Below are positions 1 through 13,569 of a stretch of DNA of 64,000 nt, in pieces. A program made the position numbers and the translations under genes. How positions within the stretch are numbered: the first letter of the stretch is position 1; each line of letters opens with the position of its first letter. Below the pieces are notes generated by a model. It worked only from the letters and a program-made list of their open reading frames with translations, was not told where the DNA came from and ran no database searches. The stretch comes from Apus apus (taxonomy: Eukaryota > Chordata > Aves > Apodiformes > Apodidae), in NCBI RefSeq assembly GCF_020740795.1, contig NC_067312.1, positions 44,044,405 through 44,108,404 of the forward strand, in the 5' to 3' direction.

Positions 1-529
1 TACATCACCACCAGTTTGAATTAAAAAAAATTACTTGACAGGTACATATTTTGAGTAATTGGACTGCACATGCTTTTGGAGAACTAAATTTGCAAGTACT
101 GCAGGTGTTGAAAATAGCGTTTTCTAGCTCTGGATATGTTATTAGTCAAAGAACAAGGTGTGTGTGGAGTGCTAAACCATTCAACTGGAGAATGCTGAAC
201 ACATATACAATCTACATATAGTCCATGCTGAATGCATACACAATCCATTACCACAATAAAGGAAGCATGTCAGAAGATGGAAGAAATCACAGCTAAGATG
301 GGAAACTTATTCTAGCTAATGCTTCCAAATGAATTGAAAGGGGAGTGGAACCCTGCCTTGCAGATCTCAGCTTTGCTCAAAAACCTTGAACTTATGGGAT
401 GGTGGGATTGGTTGGTGGAAGCTTCAGTAATGCTTTTTTTAATACTAATTGGCCCGTATGTTGGCTTTGCTATAATATGGTCCCTGATTAACAGCTTACT
501 CTTTTTTTCTCCTTCACTATGACCTTGGA
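1..529. other. unassigned sequence
   Basis: AT-rich. Short frames only; no gene, RNA or repeat recognised. Confidence 0.5.
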
Positions 530-1125
530 ATGTTTTTTGCCACAAGGTGGTGTAAGGGACAAGCCCTGTCAGCCCGGATGCTTCCCTGAGAATAGGTTCT
601 GGAGACATGAAAAGGGAGTTACAGAGAGGGGCCTAGCGTCACTTCTCATGACTCACTGGTTTCTCAGCCACTCCTGAAATTGGCATCAGAGATGGTTCTA
701 GAACGGGGCCTATAAATAGGGGCATGCACAAGTCACTGGGGCATGGACACTTCCTACATCAAACACCCCAACTGGCAGGTTCTGACTCTGTATGCAGAAT
801 TGATGATTGATCTCTCTCTCCCCCTTTCTCCCTCTTTTTCCTCTCTCTCTCCATTTCCCCTTTTTCCTTAGAATTGTGAAGTAAGGCCCATGTTACTACC
901 ACTTATTGTTAATGCTGTTAGCCATTGTTTGCTGCTGGTTGATGCTTATTGTACATAAAATGCCAAACAGATTAACATGAGTGAAATTGATGCATGCATA
1001 GTGTAAGATTAAAGCTTAATAAATACTTTTGTGCCAACCTTGAGACTTGTCTAATCATTGTCCACTCCACTGGGGACAATGTGGAATCCATGTCACTTGT
1101 CTCTTTCTTCCAAACAGGATGTGAC
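530..1125 (+). mobile_element. solo LTR-like element
   Basis: About 600 bp with LTR layout: a TATA box (TATAAATA, 711-718), a CT-rich tract near 807-870, AATAAA at 1018-1023, then a T/G-rich stretch and a possible TG...CA boundary ending at 1125 (tgtgaca). No flanking gag/pol or second LTR is visible, so it would be a solo LTR of an endogenous retrovirus. The exact ends and family are inferred. Confidence 0.5.
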
Positions 1126-2618
1126 AGGGGGCAAGGCTGAGGCTACGTGTGTATGAACAGCAGAGTTTCAACAAGCAAAACAAGATATGCACTGCCAAAT
1201 GTCTCCCAGGATGGTTTCATCCCACCATCTCTGTAGATTAAAAGGTTCTGAAGGATCTTCAGGTGTTCAGTTCACATACATGAGTGTGATGAAGTAAGGA
1301 GGATTAATATTAGTATATATTTAGTCTTATAACTTGCTGAAATTTGTATTATTCAAGCAATGGATGTCAAAGTGTGCCAGAACTCCAACTGCATTTTCTA
1401 TGCAAAAATCTGAGGGAAAAAAGGGATGCCAAAAAGCCATTTTATGTTGCACACAGTAGCAAGTGCTCTTTGTCATGCTAGATTTCACTACCTGAATTTT
1501 CCCACTACAGTCAGACTCCATGTCTAAAGCAGCTACACAAAGAGTTTGAAAGTGTTTTTTCCTGTGGTGGATGGCAAACCAGTTACCCCACCTTGGCAAT
1601 GTGAAGTGCCTTTTGTACTTGCAAAACAGCAGAAGGGGAGTAGATTAGGACAAGTGCCTAGCCAAAGAGACTGTTTATTGCAGGGTTCTGGTAATGTAGT
1701 TATTTGGAAAATACAAATATTTTAGGTCAAGAAAAGTGCTGAAGCCTACATGCAGAATTTTAGCGTTTTTAAAACTGGAATATATTTAGATATAGATAAA
1801 CTGATCAGTGCTGTGGTAAATGGCACCCACTAAAATGGGACGAGTGCGGAGGAGAAAAGGGGAGCACTGCACATTGTGAGAGCTTTGGGCAGTGAATGAG
1901 CAGCAGACTCTGTTTAGTCACCTCGTTGAATGTCTCAGGGGATTTCCACTAGAGTTAATGGGTGAAAAGACCAGTAGAGATTTTCCTTTGTAGTGTTGTG
2001 TGTTCTGCTCTATATTAGTGTTACACTATAAATTAACTTCAAATATTCAGGTTTACCACTCTCTAAACATGATGTGAAAAACTTCATTTTTGAAACAGTG
2101 TATAACTTGTCTTGGCATGATGAATGGTGGAACTGAAAAGTGCAGAAACCAGATCAGTCTAGTGGCCTTGGGCTATTTTGAAGGACTTTTATGAGATCTA
2201 CAGTATCCAAAAGGAAGGACGCTCAAGTAATTTGATCTCATAACATGTAAAATACACAATACTGATTGGCTAGTCACAAGTATACAGGGCTTTCTCAGCA
2301 ACACTCTGTGCTGTGATGGATAACTAAGCTGCTTTCTGCTTGTGGGTAGGTAAGGCAAGGTGCTAGATGTGTCTGAAAAATCAGAAATAGTACAAACTGG
2401 TTCATTAATAACTGATGCTCAGGTAAGTTTGTGGGTTTGGTTTTTTTTCCTTAAGAGAAAATCTTGCACTTATCACAACTTGCTAAAAGAAACATTACCT
2501 GGGAACAAGAAAATGAACCAAAAAGCAGATCACTATGTATCGATTAGCTGAACAGAAAGCCATGTTAATACCTCTCAAAATGAAATGGCCAGAAAGTTTT
2601 TAGTCCTGAAACAAACTA
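1126..2618. other. unassigned intergenic sequence
   Basis: Nothing recognisable beyond short chance frames of up to 90 codons. Confidence 0.5.
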
Positions 2619-2990
2619 TAGAATCATAGAATTGTTTGGGTTGGAAGGAACCTAAAAGATCATGTAGTTCCAAGCCCCCTGCCATGGGCAAGGACACCTT
2701 CCACTAGATCAAGTCACTCAAAGCCCCATCCAACCTGCCGTTGAACCCTTCCAGGGATTGGGTGTCTACAACTTCCCTGGGCAACCTGCCCTAGTGTCTC
2801 ACCACCCTCACACTAACAAATGTCTTCCTCATATCAAATCTAAATCTACCCTTTTTCAGTTTGAAAATTTTATCTTTCATCCTATCAGTATATGCTCTTC
2901 TAAAAAGTCCCTCCTCAGCTTTCTTGGGATACTGAAGGCTCCCTTCAGGAACTGGAAGGCTGTTAGAAGTTCTCCCTGGAGCCTATGATT
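2619..2990 (-). mobile_element. CR1 3' fragment
   Basis: The CR1 terminal repeat (gaatcatagaattg) is followed by gggttggaaggaacc and the characteristic 3'UTR text (cccctgccatgggcaaggac). Diverged and truncated, no coding capacity. Confidence 0.85.
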
Positions 2991-3806
2991 GTTTTACTTT
3001 TTATTTAATTAAATAATGCAGGAATATATTGATATAATTATTCTATTCTCCTATGTTTTTCTTAATGCAATGTTTGTAAAATATTTTGGTTTTTTACAAA
3101 AACAAGTAGTATGTTTTTTAATACAAAGAGTCATGTTAAAAATGTAAAAACCATTTCTAATAATTATGTAACACCGATTTGCCATCCTCCAATAATTAAA
3201 ATAGTATGGTTTTAGCTAATAACAATGACCAAAAAATCACATATGATGTTTATTTGATTGAGGACAGCCATATTATCACCATGCTAATTGATGCTTAAGC
3301 CAACTTATTTTGAAGTATTTCAGTTAAAGGTGTTTGGAATGGACTCTGAAACACTAGTTCATATGCAGGAAGATATGTTTTTTTACTTCTTTTCATTCCA
3401 AGGTTGTTTGGACCTCCCTTTGTGGGGTGAAAAAAAAAATTGCATTTGTAGAAGAAAAGCTTCCTTTAATTAAAATATTCTTCGGAGAAACCCAGCTTTC
3501 ATTGTGCTTTATGCTATCTGTGTCATGTGCTCAAAGGACGAGATTTAGTTAAACCTCAACATGGTAAGCTTGGTGAATGGAAGCTAAATGCTTCAAAATA
3601 TGGTTCCTTCTTTATGATCAAAATGAAGGAAAATATTCCACTGGGATCTCACGTCCAGGATAAAACTATCAAGTTGAGCTTGACAAAGTTTATTTTAAAG
3701 TTATGTTCTGACTGCCATGTAGACATTGGTAAGTCAGACAGAAACAAGAGATCACCAAATTCACAAAGTTACACTCAATTAGCAATGTAGCCTTTTCAAT
3801 CTCAAC
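2991..3806. other. unassigned AT-rich sequence between two CR1 fragments
   Basis: No coding or repeat signal recognised. Confidence 0.5.
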
Positions 3807-4085
3807 ATAGAATCATAGAATCATATAATGGTTTGGGTTGGAAGGAACCTTAAAGATCATCTAGATCCTATCCCCCTGCATTGGCAGAGACACCTCCCAC
3901 TAGATCCACTTGCTCAGAAACCCATCCAACCTGGCCTTGAGCACTTCTAGGGATGGGGCTTCCATAGCTTCCCTGGGCAACCTGTTCCTGTGTCTTACCA
4001 CCCTCAAAGTGAAGAATTTCCTCCTAATGTCTAATCTACGTCTCCCCTTTTCAAGTTCTAAGCCATTAAGCCATTTCCTATGTAG
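3807..4085 (-). mobile_element. CR1 3' fragment
   Basis: tagaatcatagaatcatata and gggttggaaggaacc mark a CR1 3' end on the minus strand. It is related to the 2.6-kb fragment and less than 1 kb away, but has different end points, so a separate insertion is more likely than a duplication. Confidence 0.85.
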
Positions 4086-4558
4086 TGAATAATGGCCAGT
4101 TAAATCATGAGTGCAAAAATGAGATTCACATAGGCACTGGCATCTCCTTTTTAGTCAGCATTCCCTATCACTTAAATGGAGAGGTCTTGCATTCAATGCA
4201 CTCATTTCTCCAAATCCAGTTTTTAACACCTATCCTGTTTTATATGCTACATAAATATACACATACATTTTGTATCTCATACTCCTTCACAAGACAAGTA
4301 CCTGTATTTACATGTTGAAATGGAAGCAATTTATAGTGGCCACACTTGTAATAATTCAATATCTTTCCTTTTCTTCAGTCCCATGTGTGATCTTGTAGGT
4401 TTGGACTATAGGCTCTTGGGCACAATTCCTTTCCCAGAAAGTCAGGCAAGATGATCTCTACTAGGTTGTTAAATGAAATCGCACAATAAATAATATAATA
4501 GCAAAGTGGATTTCAGTGATGATGATTACATGAACTGGGGACAGCAGTATTTTGCAAA

Positions 4559-4602
4559 GTTACTATCAGGCAGCTGCCAGCAAGTAGCTGCCTGATAGTA
4601 AC
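4559..4602. repeat. perfect 17-bp inverted repeat (hairpin)
   Basis: Arms 4559-4575 and 4586-4602 (gttactatcaggcagct and its exact complement) flank a 10-nt loop. No gene or recognised repeat surrounds it. Confidence 0.85.
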
Positions 4603-5985
4603 ATTTTGTTATCAATGTCACCAGGATATGTCAGTTTCAAAGGTACCCAAGGCATTCTTCTTGTGGATGAATACTAGTGCGTAGCACGGAAGCACGCATG
4701 CTTCTTGCCATCTGTCATGTACAACATGTATGTGCATTTTGTTAAGTTATATATTAATTATGTGATTATGTGTGGGTCCCCAGCCTAACAGAGGTGCCAA
4801 GTATGCCACTGGAAGGGTGGGGAGCCCCACCAACCCCATGAGAGAAGGCAATACCTGCCTCATCTCCACTGGGCTGCTCCAGAACCGAATTACTGGAGGG
4901 CTATATATGCTGCATATACTCATATATATTTCCCACTAATTGACTATCATTCTGCCAAGTGAGCAAGGACAAGGAATAGTTTTTGTGTTTGGTTGGGGAA
5001 GGAGTATGCCCTGTATGTGTGGTTAGCTTTGTGGTCATGTACCTATGCTCAGCCTCGCTTCTTGCTGGACTGGGAAGGGAACATGGAGTTGTGGCAGCCT
5101 GTCCTCTTAACAGGCCACCAGGCCTGTCAACCCCTAACTTCTGTAAATCCTTTACACATTGTCCGGTTGCTGTTGACAGATAAAGTGACACAATTTGGCA
5201 ATTCCAATGTATTTAAAATGTTTTCAAAATAGCCCATCTGAAAACTTAAAAAGAAAATCACATCTTTTAATGTGTTTGGCTACAAATTATATTTTAGTTT
5301 GTATGCATCCAGTAACTGGAAGTGTGCTTTTCTACCTTGACTAATAATAACTTTTAAAATAAATATGATTTTAAATGAATGACAATTGTCTCCCTCAGTG
5401 TATTCTCACAGAAGACTTACTGGAGCTTGTACAGGCTAACTTACCTTTCCTGTATGCCAAGAAGATAGATTTTCCTGACAGAAAATCCTTTGGTAGTTGA
5501 GATGCTAGTTATTTTGTTTCATGGATACTGTTTCCCCCTGGAGGCCATTTCTCAATTACCACCATGTTAGATGGGAACTTAAATTAAAACTTGGAAATGT
5601 TTGCTAGTATTAAAAATACATTCCTTTTAGCAAGTAAAATTATTCTGAGTTTAATTAAAAGGGCTTATGAGCTCATCAGATAAATAACTGATCTTTTACT
5701 ATGCTAATTATTTTTCTACATTTTCTATTTAGATTTGCAAATTACTAGCGAGTACAATTTAATTGGGTTTTTTTGTGGTTTTTTTTTTTTGTTTGTGTGG
5801 TTTTTTTGTGAGTTGAATATTTAATTTGAATACAGTAGCTGGAAAAAATAAGGATTTTGTGAATGTATGTGTTTGTGTATGTGTGTGTTTTAAGCAGTAT
5901 AGACAACCAAAGTGCGGAGTGTGAGTGTTTCTATGTGCACTGTAGACACATTTCCATGCAGCACTGCTATTGGTCATGTACAGTG

Positions 5986-6015
5986 AAAAAAACAAACAAA
6001 CAAACAAACAAAAAA
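5986..6015. repeat. (AAAC)n simple repeat
   Basis: Five to six AAAC units within an A-rich stretch. Confidence 0.9.
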
Positions 6016-6919
6016 CAAGCAGTGCAAGACTGTCAGTAGAGGCAGCTCTGAAGCTCATACATGCTTGGCCATTGGTAACAATGGTTAAGCTGAAGGCCAA
6101 GTAGGCAGTTACTTGAACTTCAAATTCAGCTCTTTCTCCATTGTATGACCTCATGTTGAGGTAGTCCCAGTGGGCTCTGTGCAGTGGGAACACAGTAAGG
6201 CTGACACATCCAACCTGTCTCACGGGCACCTCAAAGTGGAAGCTAGATTTCTGCATTTATGTAAAAAAAAACAACAACCAAACAAAAATAACATCAATAA
6301 CAAAACCTCCCCTTTTTCATTTGTTTCTGAATCTGCCAGAGACTTTGAGCTCATTAAAACAATTTGGAGGATGACTGTCTGTGACTGATATCCAGCCTAG
6401 ATGGCGATGACTGTTAGTCCTGGGCGATTGGAGTAAAATCTGAACTATTGAGCCAGTTGCATTAGTATTAATTAATTAGCCTCCTTATGCAGAAAGATAA
6501 TTCTTTATATGAATTAGAGTCCATTTCTAAATATTTAGTTCTTACAGCCGTTGCTAATCACTATCACTAGAGGTATGAAATAAGTATTAAATTATACATG
6601 CCTAATTGTTCAGCTTTTGCAATTAGTCCCTTGTCTACGCTTGTAATTAAAATATTTTTTCTTCTTAAATGCTGTACCTTCCAGGTTTTTTTTCTCTGCT
6701 GGTGCTCTGGTTTCTGCTGCCTTCCCAGCCCCATGGTATGCTGGAGTTAGCTCTTGCTGTTCTTTGCTGAGCTTCCTGGTCCAGTGAGTGATGGTGTTTC
6801 AGGACATAGCCATACTGGCAAGGAAGAAACCCCATACTAGTGCTATTGTGAAGGAAACAGGACAAGGGCAAAGCTTGTCACTGCTTCATATACATATTGC
6901 CTCATCTCAGTGAGGCTGA

Positions 6920-7922
6920 TGTTGCTGGTGGTTAGTGGGCCATGCACCGTCACAGATGCCCCTGCTCCAAAACTAGCCAAGGCATCATTAGAGGTACAAT
7001 AGATGCACCTCTGCAATTAACATATAACAGAAGGGAGATAAGAGCTGAGCAGAGCGAGCGGTTGGTAAAACTGAAGAGCTGTACTGGAGAAGTGAAAGGC
7101 AATGCTGGGGTGAAAATCCCATGGTTGGTGAGGAAGAATGGAAGAAGGTGCCCTAGCAGAAGTTTCCCTGCAATCCACGGCGAGATGGCAGCTGTCCCCC
7201 TGCACTCATGGAGGAATGTGGTGGAACATTCCCTGAAGGTGCTAGGAGGGGTTAACTTGGCCACTGGACTTGGATTTTGTGGCCAGAGGATTTGCTGCCA
7301 GTGGACTCTGATTATGCAGCTTTGGAAGACCCCAATGCCAGGGGAGGTGGCTGTTCCCAAAGCAGCCTGTGACTCTGTGGGAAGCCCAGGCTGGAGCAGC
7401 TCCGGAACTCGTGGGAAGGACTCATGAAGGAGAGGTTCGTGGAGGACTCTCTCCCATGGGAGGGACCCCGTGGGGAGGCAGGGAAGGACTGTAAGGAATC
7501 CTTCTGCCTGAGGAGGAAGGAGCGGCAGGAACCACCAGCCTGTGAACTGACTCTAAACCCCATCCTCTGTCCCCCTGTGCTGCTGGGGGGAAGGAGGGAG
7601 AGAAACCAGGAACAAAGGGATTTGGGCGCAGGAAGAAGGGAGGGGTGGGGTAACATATGCAAGCCCTGCTCTTTGTGTTGTCTGTGTCCTGTGTGAGTTT
7701 GATTAGAGTTAAATTAAATTATTATTTTTCCCTAGATTGAGTCTGTTTTGCCCATGAACTTAACCAGTGAGCGAAACGCTCGTTGTCCTTTGTCTCAACC
7801 CATGAGCTTCTAGTTAGCTTTTGTCCTCCCCATCCCACAGTGTGTGTGTATGTTTGGGGAAAGTTGTGTGAGCAGCCACGTGACTGTTTCTTTGTTGTTG
7901 TGTTAGGCCCAAACCCATGACA
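6920..7922 (+). mobile_element. avian ERVL-type solo LTR
   Basis: I recognise the text of a common avian ERVL-type LTR: tandem purine-rich units around 7360-7480 (gtgactctgtgggaagccca, ggaggactctctcccatggg), a GC-rich section near 7560, the A/T-rich polyadenylation region at 7700-7730, then ttgagtctgttttgcccatg, cgaaacgctcg and an end in ..catgaca at 7922. Overlapping open frames of up to 161 codons here are chance products of this GC-rich repeat. The left edge is approximate and no internal viral genes are present. Confidence 0.7.
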
Positions 7923-10900
7923 ACTGATTATAAACTTTAAACAATTACATAAACCAATAGGAATAGTCTGTTAGCATCCTTTCCACAATATTAGCTTTAG
8001 AAATAAAAACGTACACAGACAGAAAAGCATGCCCATAGCTGTGAATGGTAAAGTCCTTACTCTTCTACCTCTTTGCAGGTTCCCTCTGTTTCTTCCCAGG
8101 AATTCTCATCCTGTTTCTCCATATCTAATCCTCCAGCCATGTTGCTCCTTATGTTACTTACCTTCAGTGGACAAATATTTTAATTTTTTTCTCATTCCAC
8201 TGTCCCCAGCTCCTGAGTGACTATACATATTGAGTGAATGACGTTACCTCCCAGCTGCCTCCTGCACTCCTGCTGCAGTGGTGTTGGCATAAGCGTGGGC
8301 AGATGGGGGTCCTGGCTGGGCCCTTGGGCTCTCGTTAGCTGCTTTCTTGGCAGAGGTAGGGAAGGAGACCAGGAAAGCAGGAGGATGTAGCAGAGGAGGA
8401 AGGAGGGCACTGCAGAGACTTGCACTCTGTTAAAAGCTAGCTCAGAGGCAGGTGGGATGGGCAGCCCATTCTCCAGGGAAGATCTAGCTCAGCCCTTCCA
8501 AGATTGTCAAGAGTAACTCCAATTGTTGAACCTTAGATTGAGGTGAAAAGTCTTGGGGTTTAAGGACAGTGGAAGTTTCACCAGACTGAAAATGGGTGAA
8601 ATATCCATCTGCTATCCTTTAGGGAAGGAAAAAAAAAAAAAAATCTGTGCATTATTCACAGGCAGGAGGCTTAAAATGGTGAGGGGAAAAAATTTTTTTG
8701 CTTTCAAAATGACATTTTTTCTCTTGGCATCCTTGAGACTTTAGTCATGACAACACCTGGGAAATAAAGCCTTCTTAAGAAATAAGGCTTCCTGTGAAAG
8801 GAAAGGAGCTCAGGCTTAGGACTGAAGCTGGAGGAGGGTGACTAAGGTCAAGGCAGATCAAGAGCAAAGTCTGTGATATGAGCTTGCTCAGCTCACTTTC
8901 CAGTGAATGAGGCTGGAGAGTTTTTACCAGAACGTTAAACACACAAAGAGTGCTTTCCTGTGAAAATCTTTGAGAAAACTGAACAGCCGTTACGGGGAGA
9001 CTGAGGCATCATAGAAAACTGAGGTGTCTCCCCACAAGACAGAGCTGGTCTTGGAGATAAATAACCCAGGTGTGCTGATTTCTGCTATATATTACTTGTT
9101 GGTCAAAAAGGGGGTAAAGGGGAAGGTGAATCTTAAAGTCATATTGCTTTGCAGAGGACAGGAAGTTAAAATATCCATTTCTCTTTGAAACATACCTCCT
9201 TTTCCTGCTGAAACCATCAGTTTTAGGAATGGAACTGTAATGGTGACCACAGGGAGGCTTTAGGCTAACCATGGTAGTGCTGACAGCTAATCTTGCCTTC
9301 TGCTTCTGCTTTGACCACAAAATGCAAACCCTAACAGGTCCAAGGGCAGTGATGAGGTGAGAGCTGCCTTGCGCACATGCTGAGTATTTACAATTACAGA
9401 AATATGAATAAGAAGTGCTCCAGAAGGGCTTTAATTGCCGTCAGTTACAAATACCACAGCAGGAAGGAGAACTAAAGCTGTAACGCAATTTCTCACGTTA
9501 GTGATGGATGGCAATTATAGCCACAAACACAAGATTTGAGAGAAAAAGGTATTTGTAAATGACACAGAGGAGGAATTCTAAATTGCAGCAACTGCATGCT
9601 GACCACAGCATGGCCCTGTGGCCAACTGCACTGCTGGAGGGGCTGGACCTTAGCTGTATCTGCCACTGCAACCAGGTGGATAGATGAAGGATGTCACTGC
9701 TTCATGGGTGTGTGTGGAGCTACACCAGTGCAGGGTACTGCAAAAATTGGCAGGACTTACAGTTCTTTTCTTCAAAGTTAAAGAGAAGAGGAAAAAAAGG
9801 AAATTTCTAAAGGACTTGCTGACAGAAAAATGTGTTGTGCATTGTGATGCACCAATAACCCCACCCTTAAAACCTCTGAGAATCACTAGCTCAGCTCAGG
9901 AATATTACTCTTGCTGGGCCTGAAATACTCTGCACACTAACCCCAAAGCGTCTGCACAGCTGATCTTGTCTAAGTCAGTGTGACCAACTGAAAGAGAAAA
10001 ACACACTAGACCTTCGGAAGGTTCCCTTCCCATAAATCACTTTAAATGAATTATTTACAGTTTATATTAGCAGTCATACCCTACACAGTATCATTAAATT
10101 CTATAAGGTTTGAATTAACAGCTGCATCTTGCACAGTATTTTTTTGTCTTTACATGTAAGACACTGTATCTTTCCACACCATTCTCTAGGCAAGTAGCAT
10201 TTCTTTTTTATGCAATCAAAGTGCAAACTGCCATTACTTGCTTGAAAAATTGTACCTGCTTATAGTGAAGTATTAATAGTATTGCTTCAAAGCTAGCTTA
10301 CTTTGGCCTTGCAGGTAAGGTGTGGAGGCAAGCAGTGGCTCTCATAATAATTTAGAAAATAAGTTTATTTCAGATTTATGGTTACAGCTACAGTGTTAAT
10401 GACTCATAGCATAGAAAGCTCCCTGCCTTCATTCTCACGTTACCTTGAGGACTTTTGGAGCTGGTAGATCAAAGGCTACAGGAGCTGCCCCTGCTTAGAT
10501 TTCGGAAATGCTTTAAGCTTGAGCAAGTTTAGTCTGTTGTGGATATGGTGTTGAGAGGTTTGGCTTACATGCAAGCTGACACAACCCAAGGAGAGCTGGT
10601 ACCTGGGGTCTGATAGGAATTCTGAGACTTTCCATATAAGGGCCTAAGGTAGCAAGGTCTTCTGCAAGGTGCTTGGAAGTGGTCCTATATCCCATAGCTA
10701 CTGAATTCAAAGTCCAGTGAGGACAACAGTAACTTCAGATTTTCCTGTAATGCAAACTGTGACCTGAATCTATATGCTTGAGTACTGATGGATGAGGTTG
10801 GCATGGCAGATGTACCTGGAGCAACTGTGTAGCTGCCACACTCCGGCACCTGTCAGGCTCTTAACCTCTCCCGTCTTTGAAACAGAGGCAAAGCCTTGTG

Positions 10901-13569
10901 GTTCCTTCACATCTCAAAATAGCTTCAGGGGGATATGCCTGTGCTCCCCATTCTGGTGCCCTCCTTCTCCTTGAAGAGTCTTGAAGTAAGGATTTCCAAC
11001 TAGGTGCTGGATCAAAAAAGAGGTGGTGATTCACTGGGGTCTGAGTCTGACGGACAGCGCGAGATGGTGGACAAGCCGTCTGCATCCAGCACTGGGGCCA
11101 GCACTAGCTGGCTTTTTCTAAACTGTCTTGCACATTTGTTGTTTTTTTTTCTGACTTACACAGAGGAACAGTATCCAAGTGTGTTTTGTAAATTGACACA
11201 TTACAAGATATTAGGTAGCTGTTTTTCTGACTTCCTTATAAAAAAGGCCTCCCCTTGCCTCTGCTGCTCAGCGGAAATAAACAATATTCCCTGGGTCAGA
11301 ATTTAGTTGTCTTCTAGCTCTTCATATACCATTTAGCTCATGGTAGTAAATGCCATTAGTCAGAGATCTGGGGTCATATTTAAGGGTCATAACATCGTAA
11401 TTATAATAAGGTGCTTGATGTCTCTCCCAGGGTATACTAGCTGGAGATGTTTGCTGAAGTTCTGTTGGGTGGGAGCTGCTGGGACGGAACAAGAAAGTTG
11501 TTTTGTCATGCTATAGAGGAGGCTAATTAGAAAACTTCTCACATTATTGGTGAACATAATTAAAATCATTACTTTAGAAGAGAGTCATGATTACACCTGG
11601 AAAATAGCTGATAACCCCAATAGTAAATTAGGGATAATTTGATACAACTGACAACAGTGCATTTTGCTGAATTTTGAGTAAGAGTAATGACTAAGACCTG
11701 AGTGGAGAGAGCAGCACAAACTATCCAGGAGGCAGTAAGTGCTTTTACCTGTTTTTCTGGGAGGAAGTCCTGATTATTTCAGGGAGAAACATGGATGTTG
11801 CCATGGAAGGAGGCTTATTGTTTACTCCCCTTTTCTACTAAGTGAATTATGCCTGGAAATCACCGTCCCAAGGATACTGTCTGCCAAAGCTTACTTGCTT
11901 GCCCTGTGTTTAAACTTTACTGCACTGTACTAATGGGCTGTGTTCTTTATTCTGTCTGTGGGTTTATAAATAAATATTTTTTTGTCAGAGACACTACGCA
12001 CATAGACTAACATGAACTCAAAGTCAATGTGGCTTTCAGCCATCCCTCTACACCTGCCCTTTATGGAGAAGTATTTCAAAAGCCATTTTCCCAACAGCTG
12101 CTGAGCTGGTGACAGATGTGATTTCATTAGTAAGGCAGATAGATACAAGCTGACATTCTGGTTGAATAATTTATTGGATCTAGGGGTTACAGAAAATCCT
12201 TAAGGGTATGTGTACATGCATGTAAAACTACCAAGATAAATAAAGTATCTTTTTTTGTTATTGCTCAGAGCAGCGACAGCTGGGCTGGCTTTGGAACTAC
12301 TGGCTGAATGTAGCAGAGATGCCCTCTTGAGTTAAATAACCACCTTTTTTATTGTGTTGTACCTCCTTCCTTATAACACACTTACTAAACTTTGCATGTT
12401 AACATAATAAAAACACTATTACATCTGACTTGCTACAGCCTGTTGCTAATATTAACTGGGAGGCTGTCAGAGCTTCTAAGGGGTTTGCCAGTGCTGGGAA
12501 TTCCCACTGAGGTTTTTGGGGTGTTCCTTCCCTCAGCTGCCAAGCCTGCTCTGTGTTCTGGTAGCACAAGGTGGGGGAGCAGACTCTCCTGGGTATGAGC
12601 TGACCCACGATGCTGGCGATGCAGTGGGGCAGCGGGCAGAAGGCCTGGGACTCCCCATGTGACTCTAAGGTTATATTTGAGCTTCTAGTTGTCTCAAAAG
12701 GTCATACACAGGCCCTGTAATGAAAGACGGGAAAAAGGAAGTTGAGATCTTTCTCACACTGGGAAAGGTTTGCTAGCATACATTCTCAAGGAACCACTGT
12801 TAAAACAACAGTGGAATTTTTCATGTAAAGTAGTTTCTTTGGCTGTTTTGGTGACTGCACATCTTTTGCCAAATGCAAAATGCATCTAGAGCTTTTGCAA
12901 TTATAAGCAAGTCAGGCAGAGAATGAAAAAGAAATCACAGGTGCGCTGACATTACCTTTCAACTTTGATGAGGAATAACCACAATCACACACGTAGATAG
13001 AAGATGAGTAGCAGACTTGAGGCCACGTTCTTCTCCAGGTATGCAGAGATGTTGAAGGACAATAAAGTGGAGCAGTTTGCTTGGGCAAGTCTCTCAGGAC
13101 TGTGGGATGTTGGATAGGTGCCCCAATTCTTTTGGAAAGTAATAGCATTAAATCACAGAGGAGAGAAAGGAAGAAACACGCTTGTCTGAAAAATGGTCTG
13201 CTAAATCTCTGTTTTTCCCCCCTTCAGTCCAGAGGAAATACTGTGCAAATGCAGGTGATGGATGACCATCAAAAGATTAAAAGTCGATTCTTGCAAAACT
13301 CAGACTCAAGATGGTTGCCTAAGAAAAAGACCTGGCAGTGCACATTATCTGATCATGACAGAAACTTGTACGTGCTCTTCTATGTTTCTATAGGTCAGGA
13401 GTTTGTAGCAGATTGTGTTAGAGGGTGTGAGACTGTGGGAAACTGTTCTCTTCTTCCCCACATAAGTCTAAACAAAATGCCTTTTAAGCCAGCAAAGGCC
13501 TCTCCTGAATATCCCCAGCTAACGGACTAAAACAGACTTGCTTCTCAAGGAGAACTGAACCCAAAACAA
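7923..13569. other. unassigned intergenic sequence
   Basis: 5.6 kb without a recognised gene or repeat. The longest nearby open frame (13081-13530, plus strand, 149 codons) shows no known domain and no splice or conservation evidence that I can judge. Confidence 0.45.

Larger units (their letters stand above)
4086..6919. other. unassigned intergenic sequence
   Basis: Contains the 4.56-kb hairpin, poly-T and AAAC repeats near 5.77-6.02 kb, and a segment at about 4.77-5.18 kb with a TATATA stretch that could be an unrecognised old repeat. No gene seen. Confidence 0.45.

Noticed and set aside
5759..6256. 165-codon minus-strand frame
   Set aside because: Its end is low-complexity Lys/Asn/Thr from the poly-T and AAAC repeats; no conserved motif.
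13081..13530. 149-codon plus-strand frame
   Set aside because: No known domain, no splice or promoter support visible. Left unassigned.
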